Counted from the stretch's first letter, positions 7,202 through 14,702 are shown. The stretch: DNA of 19,783 nt from DATGIQ01 sp035295665 (GCA_035295665.1 DATGIQ010000481.1:1-19783), one strand, 5' to 3'. Program-made: numbers and translations. The notes: generated from the letters alone by a model not told the origin.

Positions 7202-8209
7202 ATGTTTGTCGATCGGGTTGCAATATACGTCAAAGGCGGCGACGGTGGCCGGGGCTGTTGCAGCTTCCGGCGTGAAAAGTATGTGCCGCGCGGCGGCCCC
7301 GATGGCGGGGATGGCGGCGACGGCGGCGATGTCGTTGTCCGTGCCGTGGCCGGCACGGATAACTTGGCCGGCATCATTCACCGCAAACATTGGCGAGCAC
7401 CCGCCGGGGGTGCCGGACAAGGGGATAATTGCCACGGCCGGCGCGGCCGCGAGCTCGTGATTGACGTTCCTCCGGGGACAATCATCCGCGACCGCGACCG
7501 CGGCAATGTCCTGCGCGATCTGACCGAAGCGGGCCAGCAAGTTGTCGTCGCTCATGGCGGCCGGGGCGGCCGGGGCAACCGGGCCTTTGCCACGGCCACC
7601 AATCGCGCTCCCCGCGAGACGCAGCCAGGAACGCCGGGCGAGGAGCGGTGGATCGTTTTGGAGCTCAAGATGATCGCCGACGCCGGATTAATCGGCTTGC
7701 CCAACGCTGGTAAATCGACGCTGCTCAGCCGGCTGTCGCGGGCCCAACCGGAGATCGCCGATTATCCATTCACTACCAAGCATCCCAATTTGGGGTTGGT
7801 AACCGTTGGTTCCGATCGAGCCTTTGTGCTGGCCGACCTGCCGGGCTTGATCGAAGGGGCCCACCACGGTGTCGGGCTGGGGCATGAATTCTTGCGGCAT
7901 GTGGAGCGAACGCGCCTTCTGGTTCACCTGGTCGAACCGCTCCCGGCCGACGGCAGTGATCCCGTGCAGAACTATCGCATCATCCGCCGCGAGCTGGAGC
8001 TGCACAGCCAAGCCTTGGCCGACAAACCCGAAATCGTGGCCGTCAGCAAAGCTGAGTTGACCGGCAGCGAAGAGGTTCGTCAACGGCTGGCGCGGGAGCT
8101 GGGCCGTGAGGTCCTCGCGATTTCTGCGGTAACAGGGCAGGGGTTGGCTCAGCTGGTTCGGAACGTAGTCGAGATGCTGAATGCACTCCCCGTCGAGGCT
8201 GGAAAATGA
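7202..8209 (+). CDS. obg: Obg/CgtA-family GTPase
   Basis: This 335-residue GTPase is linked in bacteria to 50S ribosome assembly and stress control. The glycine-rich Obg fold occupies about residues 1-158 (KGGDGGRGC, GGPDGGDGGDGGD, AHGGRGGRGN). The G domain follows: GLPNAGKST (165-173), YPFTTKHPNLG (188-198) for G2 and DLPGLIEGA (212-220) for G3. The G4 position reads SKAE (282-285) instead of NKxD, and G5 is ISAVTGQG. There is no C-terminal OCT extension, as in many shorter Obg proteins. ATG at 7202 is preferred over the adjacent in-frame GTG at 7199 because Obg proteins normally begin MFVD or similar; no Shine-Dalgarno is seen. The stop overlaps the coaX start (ATGA), implying translational coupling. 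Confidence 0.95.
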   Translation: MFVDRVAIYVKGGDGGRGCCSFRREKYVPRGGPDGGDGGDGGDVVVRAVAGTDNLAGIIHRKHWRAPAGGAGQGDNCHGRRGRELVIDVPPGTIIRDRDRGNVLRDLTEAGQQVVVAHGGRGGRGNRAFATATNRAPRETQPGTPGEERWIVLELKMIADAGLIGLPNAGKSTLLSRLSRAQPEIADYPFTTKHPNLGLVTVGSDRAFVLADLPGLIEGAHHGVGLGHEFLRHVERTRLLVHLVEPLPADGSDPVQNYRIIRRELELHSQALADKPEIVAVSKAELTGSEEVRQRLARELGREVLAISAVTGQGLAQLVRNVVEMLNALPVEAGK

Positions 8210-8949
8210 AGCCTGCCGTCGTTGCCGATGTGGGGAACACTCGCATCAAATGGGGCCGCTGCCATGACGGCCAGGTTGTCGATGCAGTTTCGCTGCCGCC
8301 GGACGATCCCCAGGCGTGGCAGGAACAGATCCGGCTGTGGAATCTGGCCAGGCCGAGTTTCTGGGTAGCGGCCGGCGTTCATCCCCAGCGGCGCGACCGC
8401 CTGGCGGAATGGCTCCGCGAGCAGGGCGATTCAATCCACGTCCTGAACTCGTCGCAGGAATTGCCGCTACGTGTTTTGGTAGAGCAACCGGATCGCGTGG
8501 GTATCGATCGACTCCTGAACGCGGTAGCCGCATCGCGCCGAGTGCGGCCCGACCAGCCGGCGATCCTGGTCGATGCGGGTTCGGCGATTACCGTCGATTA
8601 CCTGGACGAACTGCAAGCGTTTGCCGGGGGGGCCATCCTTCCGGGGATCCGGCTCATGGCCCGGTCTCTGCACGACTACACGGCTCTGTTGCCGCTGGTG
8701 AACGTAGAACATGCGGCACCGCCAATGCCAGCCACGTCCACGGCGGCAGCCATCGAAGCGGGCATTTATTGGGCCGCCGTGGGAGCCATCCAGGCTCTGG
8801 TCCGACGGCTCCAAACCGTCACCACAATCGGTGCAGAACTCTATCTGACGGGCGGGGACGGGCCGCTTCTGGCGATGGCATTGGATGTTGAAGTTTGGCC
8901 GAACATGACTCTGGAAGGGATTCGCATCGCTGCGGAAGCACTGCCATGA
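8206..8949 (+). CDS. coaX: type III pantothenate kinase
   Basis: This 247-residue cytoplasmic enzyme phosphorylates pantothenate, the first step of coenzyme A synthesis. Family motifs are in order: ADVGNTRIKWG (7-17, the DxGNT phosphate-binding motif), PDRVGIDRLLNAVAA (95-109) with the GxDR motif and Asp101 as expected catalytic base, LVDAGSAITVDYL (121-133) and GGAILPG (141-147). The second phosphate motif reads DAGSA rather than the common DxGTA, a conservative change. The ATG overlaps the obg stop as ATGA, and its own TGA overlaps the next start as ATGA, so all three genes are probably translated from one mRNA. Type III kinases need a monovalent cation and resist CoA feedback; that is family knowledge, not visible here. 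Confidence 0.93.
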   Translation: MKPAVVADVGNTRIKWGRCHDGQVVDAVSLPPDDPQAWQEQIRLWNLARPSFWVAAGVHPQRRDRLAEWLREQGDSIHVLNSSQELPLRVLVEQPDRVGIDRLLNAVAASRRVRPDQPAILVDAGSAITVDYLDELQAFAGGAILPGIRLMARSLHDYTALLPLVNVEHAAPPMPATSTAAAIEAGIYWAAVGAIQALVRRLQTVTTIGAELYLTGGDGPLLAMALDVEVWPNMTLEGIRIAAEALP

Positions 8950-10127
8950 GCCTCGTCGGAACCGGCGAAACGATGGTTGCCTGTTTGACGCCACCGGGCA
9001 AAGCGGCCATCGCCACGTTGTCTCTCTGGGGGCCGCGTGCCTGGGACGTTGTCCGCCAGCTCTTCCGAGCGCGTCGGGGACGGCAGCCACAATTGCCGGC
9101 CAAGCCTGAAAGAGGGCCGCTCTGGTTCGGCCAATTGGGGGAAGCTACGTCGGAGGAAGTGGTCGTCACGCTGAAAGAAGCCGGCCCAGTCCCCGGCGTC
9201 GAGATCCATTGCCATGGCGGGCACGAGGTGATCCGCCTCCTGCTGGAGACGCTTGCCGCACAGGACGTGCAGGTCTGTTCTTGGCAAGAACTCTTCCGAC
9301 GGACAAGCACCGATACGCTTCGCTCAGCCGCGGCCATCGCCCTGGCCGATGCGATCACGGTGCGCACGGCTGCCATCCTGCTAGACCAATACCACGGCGC
9401 CCTGGATCGAGCCATTCAGACGATTCTTACATGCTGGGCCGAGGGGGAATCAGAGACGGGTTCACGGCTCCTTCAAGATTTGGTCCGGCATGTGGACCTG
9501 GGCCGGCATCTGACGTCGCCTTGGCGACTGGTGGTAGCGGGCGCGCCCAACGTCGGCAAGAGCAGCTTGATCAACGCGTTGGCCGGCTACCAACGCTGTG
9601 TAGTCGCACACACCCCTGGCACGACACGCGACCTTGTGACGGTTTCCATCGCCATCGATGGTTGGCCGATTGAGCTTACCGATACTGCGGGGCTGCGTCC
9701 GACCGCGGAACGCCTCGAAGAGCAGGGCATGGACCGCGCCCGGCAGGCCGTTGAGGCGGCCGATCTGTGCTTGTGGGTCCTGGATGGATCGGCTCCGCCG
9801 GTTTGGCCGGCGGATCAGACGCAGACGATGCGTTTCGTGGTCAATAAGGTGGACTTGGAGGCGGCCTGGGATTGGGACCAGGCGGCTGGCGCGGTACCAG
9901 TTTCCGCATTGACGGCGAGTGGATTAGCAGAGCTATGCGATGCTGTCTCCGGGTGGCTCGTGCCGCAGGTGCCGCCGCCGGGTGCCGCAGTCCCCTTCAC
10001 GCCCCAACTTTCAGCCCAGATCGAAGCAGCCTGGCGCTGCCACGCCGCGGGACACGCAGAAGAGGCAAGGCAGATCCTGGCAACGATGAGGTGCTCTCCG
10101 AGCGAACCAGGCCGGACCTCCGGATGA
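8946..10127 (+). CDS. MnmE/TrmE-like GTPase lacking the C-terminal cysteine motif
   Basis: This 393-residue protein is homologous to MnmE, which with MnmG modifies the tRNA wobble uridine. The N-terminal domain is recognisable from MVACLTPPGKAAIATLSLWGP (shown here as two parts, about 10-19 and 20-30) and VEIHCHGGHEV (85-95). The G domain has GAPNVGKSS (199-207), TPGTTRD (223-229), DTAGLR (246-251) and NKVD (300-303). It differs from standard MnmE of about 450 residues: the folate-site region lacks SYTGED before EIHCHGG, the helical domain is shortened, and the protein ends without the FCIGK-type motif that carries the catalytic Cys. The ATG at 8946 is set by the ATGA overlap with coaX. It may be a repurposed paralogue; a full MnmE could exist elsewhere in the genome. 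Confidence 0.87.
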   Translation: MSLVGTGETMVACLTPPGKAAIATLSLWGPRAWDVVRQLFRARRGRQPQLPAKPERGPLWFGQLGEATSEEVVVTLKEAGPVPGVEIHCHGGHEVIRLLLETLAAQDVQVCSWQELFRRTSTDTLRSAAAIALADAITVRTAAILLDQYHGALDRAIQTILTCWAEGESETGSRLLQDLVRHVDLGRHLTSPWRLVVAGAPNVGKSSLINALAGYQRCVVAHTPGTTRDLVTVSIAIDGWPIELTDTAGLRPTAERLEEQGMDRARQAVEAADLCLWVLDGSAPPVWPADQTQTMRFVVNKVDLEAAWDWDQAAGAVPVSALTASGLAELCDAVSGWLVPQVPPPGAAVPFTPQLSAQIEAAWRCHAAGHAEEARQILATMRCSPSEPGRTSG

Positions 10128-10155
10128 GTCGCGCGGAAAGCGCAGGAGAACAGCC

Positions 10156-11022
10156 ATGCAACTGTGCAAGGTGCAGCTCGCCGGTGGAGAAATTCGTGTC
10201 GGGGCCCTGTCGGAAGGTCATGTCCGCTTCCTGGATCAGGAAGATCATGTCGGCATGGGTTCGCTGAGCGAAATCCTGTATTCCGAGGATCCGGCGATCG
10301 TTGCCCGTGACCGGATCGACGACCGCGCCCGCAGCGTGCCGCTACAGGAGTTAACCTTCTTGCCCCCTCTCGACCAGCAGGATGTCTGGGCCGCCGGAGT
10401 TACGTACAAGCGGAGCCGAGAGGCCCGGGAGCGGGAATCCGCTGGGGCTGCAAGCTTCTACGATCTAGTCTACACGGCTCCGCGGCCGGAGTTGTTTTTC
10501 AAGGCCACCGCAAGCCGGGTGGTTGGGCACGGCGATCCGGTCCATGTTCGCCGGGACAGCAAGTGGAGTGTGCCGGAGCCGGAATTGGCGCTGGTCCTGT
10601 CGCCGCACTTACAGATCGTCGGCTACACGATCGGAAACGATATGAGTGCCCGCGACATCGAGGGGGAGAACCCGCTCTACCTGCCGCAGGCCAAGGTCTA
10701 TGATCATTCCTGTGCCCTCGGCCCGGTCATTACACTGGCCCAGGCGATGCCGCCCCTGAATCAGGTCACCATTCGCATGATCATCGAGCGCGGTAGAGCC
10801 ACGGTATTTGACGGCTCGACTTCGCTGACGGCGATGCAGCGCACGTTCGCAGAGTTGACCCATTGGCTGGGTCAGGAGAACAGCTTTCCGCACGGTGCCA
10901 TCCTTCTCACCGGCACCGGCATCGTTCCGCCGGATGAGTTCACTCTCTTGGCCGGCGATCGCGTTTCGATCGATGTAACCGGAATTGGGCGGCTCACCAA
11001 CTTCGTGCAGCAGCGCGGATAG
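10156..11022 (+). CDS. fumarylacetoacetate hydrolase (FAH) family protein
   Basis: This 288-residue protein belongs to the FAH superfamily of metal-dependent hydrolases, decarboxylases and dehydratases acting on 2-keto or beta-diketo acids. An N-terminal small domain precedes the catalytic barrel. The metal-binding pattern is VPEPELALVL (139-148) with E141 and E143, and IGNDMSARDIEGENP (159-173) with Asp162 as the expected third ligand. LPQAKVYDHSCALGP (176-190) recalls the 2-keto-3-deoxy-sugar-acid dehydratase branch, so a sugar-acid role is more likely than tyrosine breakdown. That is an inference from a remembered motif. The start ATG at 10156 has AGGAGA about 7 nt upstream. It lies 28 bp after the MnmE-like gene and is probably the last gene of the obg unit. 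Confidence 0.88.
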   Translation: MQLCKVQLAGGEIRVGALSEGHVRFLDQEDHVGMGSLSEILYSEDPAIVARDRIDDRARSVPLQELTFLPPLDQQDVWAAGVTYKRSREARERESAGAASFYDLVYTAPRPELFFKATASRVVGHGDPVHVRRDSKWSVPEPELALVLSPHLQIVGYTIGNDMSARDIEGENPLYLPQAKVYDHSCALGPVITLAQAMPPLNQVTIRMIIERGRATVFDGSTSLTAMQRTFAELTHWLGQENSFPHGAILLTGTGIVPPDEFTLLAGDRVSIDVTGIGRLTNFVQQRG

Positions 11023-11036
11023 CAGTCGCCGCGCTG
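11011..11036. terminator. hairpin between convergent genes, possible bidirectional terminator
   Basis: CAGCGCGG (11011-11018) and CCGCGCTG (11029-11036) are exact reverse complements with a 10-nt loop that includes the stop codon of the FAH-family gene. It lies 18 bp from the end of the convergent nuclease gene (11054). There is no T-tract on either side, so termination is inferred from location only. Confidence 0.35.
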
Positions 11037-11053
11037 ACCGTGAGGGGGGCGGA

Positions 11054-11902
11054 TCAGTATGGGGCGCGCATCTTGGCGCTGCGCAGCCAGGCGTTGTACC
11101 ACAAATCCATCGTGAACTGGGCACCGATGCGGCAGCGCTCCAGGATGAAGGCACGGCTTTCCGGAGTCGGTTTTTCGATTGCCCCGGCGGCGTCCAGCTC
11201 GTAACACCGTGCCACCTGACCGTGGGACTCCTGAATCCGCTGCATGACGTACGCCCACACGTCATCGATCAGCTTCGGTTCCAGGCCCCGCGCGAGCTCT
11301 TCCGGGGTCAGGCCATTCTTCTCTGGGAAGGCATCGATCCGGGCGTGGATGCCGCGCTGTACCATTTGGCCATTGGGGCCCTTCTTGCCGTCGTAGTCGC
11401 GGGTCGTGTGCAGGGGCATCGCGGCATCGGCGGTAAAATGGGCAAGGCTGCCGGCATAAACCAAACATTTCATGCGTGCCGTTTCGTTGTTGGGATCGGA
11501 CCGGTAATCGTAAAACGCGCAACAGAGGCGCTCATAGTTCTCCATGATGGCATACGGGAGCATGCCGGTCCGCTCGGGGAGCTGCTTGAGCTGAGCCAAG
11601 AGAGCCACGGCCCGATAGCGGTCCGTGGGCAGCTCCTTGCCACCATAGTCTTCCAAATCGATATAGTGGTCCGGGGACTCGGCAGCCCGCAAATGGGGCG
11701 TATCCGGATTCTTCCAGCGATCGGGATCGCCCGAACAGTGGGCCAGGTGTTTACCACCTGCACGCAGAAACGCCGGCACCGCATCGGGGAGCCTTTGGCC
11801 TGCGGCCTCGGCAATGGTTTCATGTCCTTTCACCCACCAAGCAGGAGCGCTACCGGCAACGGCCAGTATGAAGAAGACCGAGCCGAACGTGCATTTTCGC
11901 AT
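11054..11902 (-). CDS. secreted S1/P1-nuclease / zinc-dependent phospholipase C-type protein
   Basis: This 282-residue exported protein has a signal peptide (MRKCTFGSVFFILAVAGSAPA) whose predicted cleavage after APA at residue 21 leaves Trp22 as the mature N-terminus. In the S1/P1 nuclease and Bacillus phospholipase C fold that terminal Trp is itself a zinc ligand. The rest of the three-zinc set is visible: His27 (mature position 6), an Asp in SGDPDRWK (59 or 61), His79 in SPDHYIDLEDY, His155-Asp159-His165 in AHFTADAAMPLH, and His186-Asp190 in GIHARIDAF. The start ATG at 11900-11902 has GGAGGT about 9 nt upstream on the minus strand. The frame continues upstream to 12823 but loses all protein character there. 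Nuclease versus phospholipase activity cannot be separated by sequence reading. Confidence 0.88.
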   Translation of the reverse strand: MRKCTFGSVFFILAVAGSAPAWWVKGHETIAEAAGQRLPDAVPAFLRAGGKHLAHCSGDPDRWKNPDTPHLRAAESPDHYIDLEDYGGKELPTDRYRAVALLAQLKQLPERTGMLPYAIMENYERLCCAFYDYRSDPNNETARMKCLVYAGSLAHFTADAAMPLHTTRDYDGKKGPNGQMVQRGIHARIDAFPEKNGLTPEELARGLEPKLIDDVWAYVMQRIQESHGQVARCYELDAAGAIEKPTPESRAFILERCRIGAQFTMDLWYNAWLRSAKMRAPY

Positions 11903-12112
11903 ACTGGGGAAACCTCCACGTGCCTGTCGAACCGGGTCTGGCAACGGTAACACACTCCGAACATGCAGGCTATGCTGCCCCGGATTCGATTGCAAATGAA
12001 TTCTCGTTTGCTTGCCGGCTGTTCCGGCCGGCAGGACATTGCCGAAATTACAAACCAAGAGGCGCGCTCCGACTCCGTGCGGAGTTCGTCTCCAATCAGG
12101 GAGGGTGCAGCA

Positions 12113-13387
12113 ATGCGAGGCATGTTGGCCGTATGTCTGGGCCTGGCTCTTGGCCTTCCCGTGCCGCCCTGCCGTGCCGACGATGGATCCTCTCCCCCTC
12201 CTTACACGGACGAGGCTCCGCTGGTCACCCTTGGCCGGCCCGTTCCACTCGGCGTGACCTCCCAAAAACCGGCTGCGGACAGCGTCCAGATCGACGTCCA
12301 GCTCCGTCCGGCCGCTTACCTGCCGCCCCCGCCGCCGGAAGGGACACCGAACATCCCCGCGGCCGCGATTGCCGGACCGCCTCTCGCCGCACCGCCGCCG
12401 GGAGCTGTGATTACCCCGCCGAACCCGACCGAGCAATACAACTGCGGCGTCGTCACTCGAAGCCCCGGTTCTGATCCATCGTATTGGGAGAAGTGCCGCC
12501 AATTCTTCACAGGCATTCCCGGCTATGTGAGCGAGGAAGTCGGTCGCCGGCCTCTCTTCCAGAGCGACCATGCCTTCGATGGCTTTATTTCGCCCATCAC
12601 CAATCCTTTTTTCTTCGAAGACCCGCGATCCCTGACCGAGGTCCGGCCGCTGTTCCTTTACCAGAGCACCCCCATTCACAATCCGATTTTCCACGGGGGA
12701 GACATCGAATACGCCGGGCTCCAAGCACGGTTGGCGTTCACCGATTGCTTCTCGCTCGTCCTGACCAAACTCGGCGAGGTCTGGATCGAGCCGCACAATG
12801 CCACGCCGGACATCCAACCGCACGCCGGCTTTTCCGAGCTGGTGATTGGTCCTAAATACACGTTCTGGCGCGGTGAGTCGACCGGAACGTTAGCCGCGGT
12901 GGGCCTCAACCTCGATGTTCCCGCCGGCAGCCGGCAAGTGGTGCAGAATACGGGATCGCTCTCGCTGGAACCCTATTTGAGCGTGGGGCAAAGCTTTGGC
13001 CATACCAGTTACGGCACATTCCAGGCTCTCGGCACGTTCGGCTACAACTTCAGTGTCGATAGCCAGCGCAGCGATAATCTGTTCCTGAGCTTGCACCTGG
13101 ACTTCGACTACGCCGGCCTGCACAAGATTTATCCCCTGGTGGAGCTGAACTGGTTTCATTACACCTCCAACGGCAAGGCACGCACTCTCAACTTTGAAGG
13201 CGGCGACTTGTTCAACTTTGGCTCGAGTCAGGTTTCCGGACATGATGATTTGTCGCTGGCGGTGGGTGGACGCTTCAAGCTGAACGAATGCTTTCAGATG
13301 GGCTTGGCAGCCGAGGTTCCTGTCACCAGCCACCGGCGGGATTTGATGGATTATCGGCTGCTCGTGGATTTGATCTTCCGATATTAG
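12113..13387 (+). CDS. predicted outer-membrane beta-barrel protein, function unknown
   Basis: This protein of about 424 residues has an N-terminal signal peptide (MRGMLAVCLGLALGLP, then PPCRADD). A proline-rich linker follows (LPPPPPEG, APPPGAVITPP, about residues 65-105). The remaining roughly 310 residues alternate short hydrophobic/aromatic strands and glycine/asparagine-rich turns. The protein ends in LLVDLIFRY, a terminal aromatic strand of the sort recognised by the barrel-assembly machinery. ATG at 12113 is chosen because GGGAGGG lies about 7 nt upstream and the signal peptide starts there; the open frame extends 50 codons upstream without support. It is divergent from the secreted nuclease gene, 210 bp away. 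No specific transporter family is claimed. Confidence 0.75.
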   Translation: MRGMLAVCLGLALGLPVPPCRADDGSSPPPYTDEAPLVTLGRPVPLGVTSQKPAADSVQIDVQLRPAAYLPPPPPEGTPNIPAAAIAGPPLAAPPPGAVITPPNPTEQYNCGVVTRSPGSDPSYWEKCRQFFTGIPGYVSEEVGRRPLFQSDHAFDGFISPITNPFFFEDPRSLTEVRPLFLYQSTPIHNPIFHGGDIEYAGLQARLAFTDCFSLVLTKLGEVWIEPHNATPDIQPHAGFSELVIGPKYTFWRGESTGTLAAVGLNLDVPAGSRQVVQNTGSLSLEPYLSVGQSFGHTSYGTFQALGTFGYNFSVDSQRSDNLFLSLHLDFDYAGLHKIYPLVELNWFHYTSNGKARTLNFEGGDLFNFGSSQVSGHDDLSLAVGGRFKLNECFQMGLAAEVPVTSHRRDLMDYRLLVDLIFRY

Positions 13388-13455
13388 CTTCGCGATTGAG
13401 GCTCGGTTTTCCCCTCACTACAATCCGGTCATGGCCAATCAGCGGGGAGAAACGG

Positions 13456-14316
13456 GTGCAGAGTACATTTCTACTGGTCTGGCTCACAAACGTTTATCCT
13501 CTGTGGCGTGCCTGGCAAGCGAATCGGCAGACCAGTCTGCTTCATACCATCTACTGGGTCCTCGCCAGCTGGGTGGCATGGGGTGCGGCCGTGGGTAGTG
13601 CGGCGAGCTGGCCTTCGCTGGCCGCAACGGCAAGCTGCTATACCGCGTTGTCCTTGACCGGCTGCGGGGCGGTTGCAGTGCTCGGCGCCCGCCGTCCGGG
13701 GGTCAATGCCTGGAATATGGTGGTTGGGGCCCTCCTTGCGGTCGACCTTCTCGCATTGGCCGAGAGCTGGTTGACAGGAGGAACCTTTCGGTTCAATCCC
13801 TTTCAATGGGTTTGCGTTGCGGGCCCGGTGGCGGTGGGCGTGTTGAATTACGTGCCGACGCCGCTTGCCCCGGCGGCGCTGTCGCTGTTGCTTGGCTGCG
13901 CCCTTGAATTGATGGCCCTTGTCCTTCCGCTTGGCCGTGGGCAAGACTCGCCGGCAATCCGTGAAGTAGGCTGGATCGCTCTCGTGTTCACCCCTTGGAT
14001 CGCTTTTGCCTGCCTTCGCCGGGCACCTTCGGCCGGATCTGAGTTCGATCGGACTTGGCGCGATTTTCGAAATCGGTTCGGTTTTATCTGGGGGCAAAGG
14101 CTGCGGGAGCAGTTTAATCGGTCGGCCGCCAACGCCGGCTGGCCCGTTGTCCTGCGTTGGCAAGGGCTCCGTTTGCAGTCGGGATCACAACCACCCGAAG
14201 AGTCCGTTCAAACCACCATTCTCGCCACGTTGCGAGCTCTCTTGAAACGGTTCGGCCCTGCCGCCGAACGGTCCCTGTCGGAGCGCGACGAGAATCGGAC
14301 GGGAGCAGGAGATTAG
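13456..14316 (+). CDS. polytopic membrane protein of unknown function
   Basis: This protein of about 286 residues has several hydrophobic segments in its first 190 residues (for example HTIYWVLASWVAWGAAVG, SLLLGCALELMALVLPL, GWIALVFTPWIAFACL), consistent with roughly five to six membrane spans. A soluble basic tail follows (WRDFRNRFGFIWGQRLREQF and onward), ending in an Arg/Glu-rich region. I do not recognise a named family. The start is GTG at 13456-13458, supported by GGGGAGA about 5 nt upstream; the open frame begins further left inside the preceding gene without support. It follows the barrel gene by 68 bp on the same strand. Its TAG stop overlaps the TAA stop of the convergent lipoprotein gene. 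Confidence 0.72.
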   Translation: MQSTFLLVWLTNVYPLWRAWQANRQTSLLHTIYWVLASWVAWGAAVGSAASWPSLAATASCYTALSLTGCGAVAVLGARRPGVNAWNMVVGALLAVDLLALAESWLTGGTFRFNPFQWVCVAGPVAVGVLNYVPTPLAPAALSLLLGCALELMALVLPLGRGQDSPAIREVGWIALVFTPWIAFACLRRAPSAGSEFDRTWRDFRNRFGFIWGQRLREQFNRSAANAGWPVVLRWQGLRLQSGSQPPEESVQTTILATLRALLKRFGPAAERSLSERDENRTGAGD

Positions 14317-14591
14317 TAGCCGCCCATCCCGCCCGGTCCAGCACCGAAGCGTCCCGGTGTGGTCTGGAATTGCTCGTTCGGCTTTTTCTCGAGCTGCTGC
14401 TTCTTGAATTGGCCGCTGTCCAGGGTCTCCTTGGGATAGGCGGGCGGCGCGCTGAACCGGGAATCGTCCGTAGGGGGTAGAGTGTATTCCTCGTGTAGCG
14501 GTGGCTTGATCGTGGTGTTCTGCGTTTGGCAGCCCGCCAGACCAAGCACGGCGGCGCTCAGAAAGCCTATCCCAATTCGCAATCTGCGCAT
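14313..14591 (-). CDS. small proline-rich lipoprotein, function unknown
   Basis: This 92-residue protein starts MRRLRIGIGFLSAAVLGLAGC, a classic lipoprotein signal with lipobox LAGC and lipidated Cys21. The mature part of about 72 residues is hydrophilic and proline-rich (IKPPLHEEYTLPPTDDSRF, SAPPAYPKET) and ends in a glycine-rich tail (FGAGPGGMGGY). No enzymatic domain is present. ATG at 14589-14591 is chosen because GGGAGGG lies 5 nt upstream on the minus strand and it places the signal peptide at the N-terminus; a longer reading to 14642 lacks both. A good promoter lies at 14653-14680. The family is not named to my knowledge, though short lipoproteins of this style are common in planctomycetes. 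Confidence 0.75.
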   Translation of the reverse strand: MRRLRIGIGFLSAAVLGLAGCQTQNTTIKPPLHEEYTLPPTDDSRFSAPPAYPKETLDSGQFKKQQLEKKPNEQFQTTPGRFGAGPGGMGGY

Positions 14592-14652
14592 GGGATCCCT
14601 CCCCTCGGCAACCCGTACGCGGTGGCGCATCCCCCAGGCCACCGGGGCAGGG

Positions 14653-14680
14653 ACTATACTGCGGCTAGAACTCCGGTCAA
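14653..14680 (-). promoter_or_regulatory. sigma-70-type promoter for the small lipoprotein gene
   Basis: On the minus strand, TTGACC (14675-14680) and TATAGT (14653-14658) are separated by 16 nt. Both boxes match the consensus at 5 of 6 positions. The lipoprotein ATG is 61 nt beyond the -10 box. The promoter sits between the sodA stop (14703) and the lipoprotein gene, so the latter need not depend on sodA transcription. Confidence 0.5.
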
Positions 14681-14702
14681 GAGCAAGATGCCCAGTGAGC
14701 GG

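Noticed and set aside
12012..12036. A 7-bp GC-rich hairpin (TGCCGGC/GCCGGCA) upstream of the barrel-protein gene.
   Set aside because: It is too short and too common a palindrome in this base composition to call a regulatory site.
11963..12112. Upstream extension of the barrel-protein gene.
   Set aside because: The signal peptide and GGGAGGG ribosome site support ATG at 12113; the extra 50 codons have no protein character.
11903..12823. N-terminal extension of the zinc nuclease gene to 12823.
   Set aside because: It would run antisense through the barrel-protein gene. The signal peptide and ribosome site clearly place the start at 11902.
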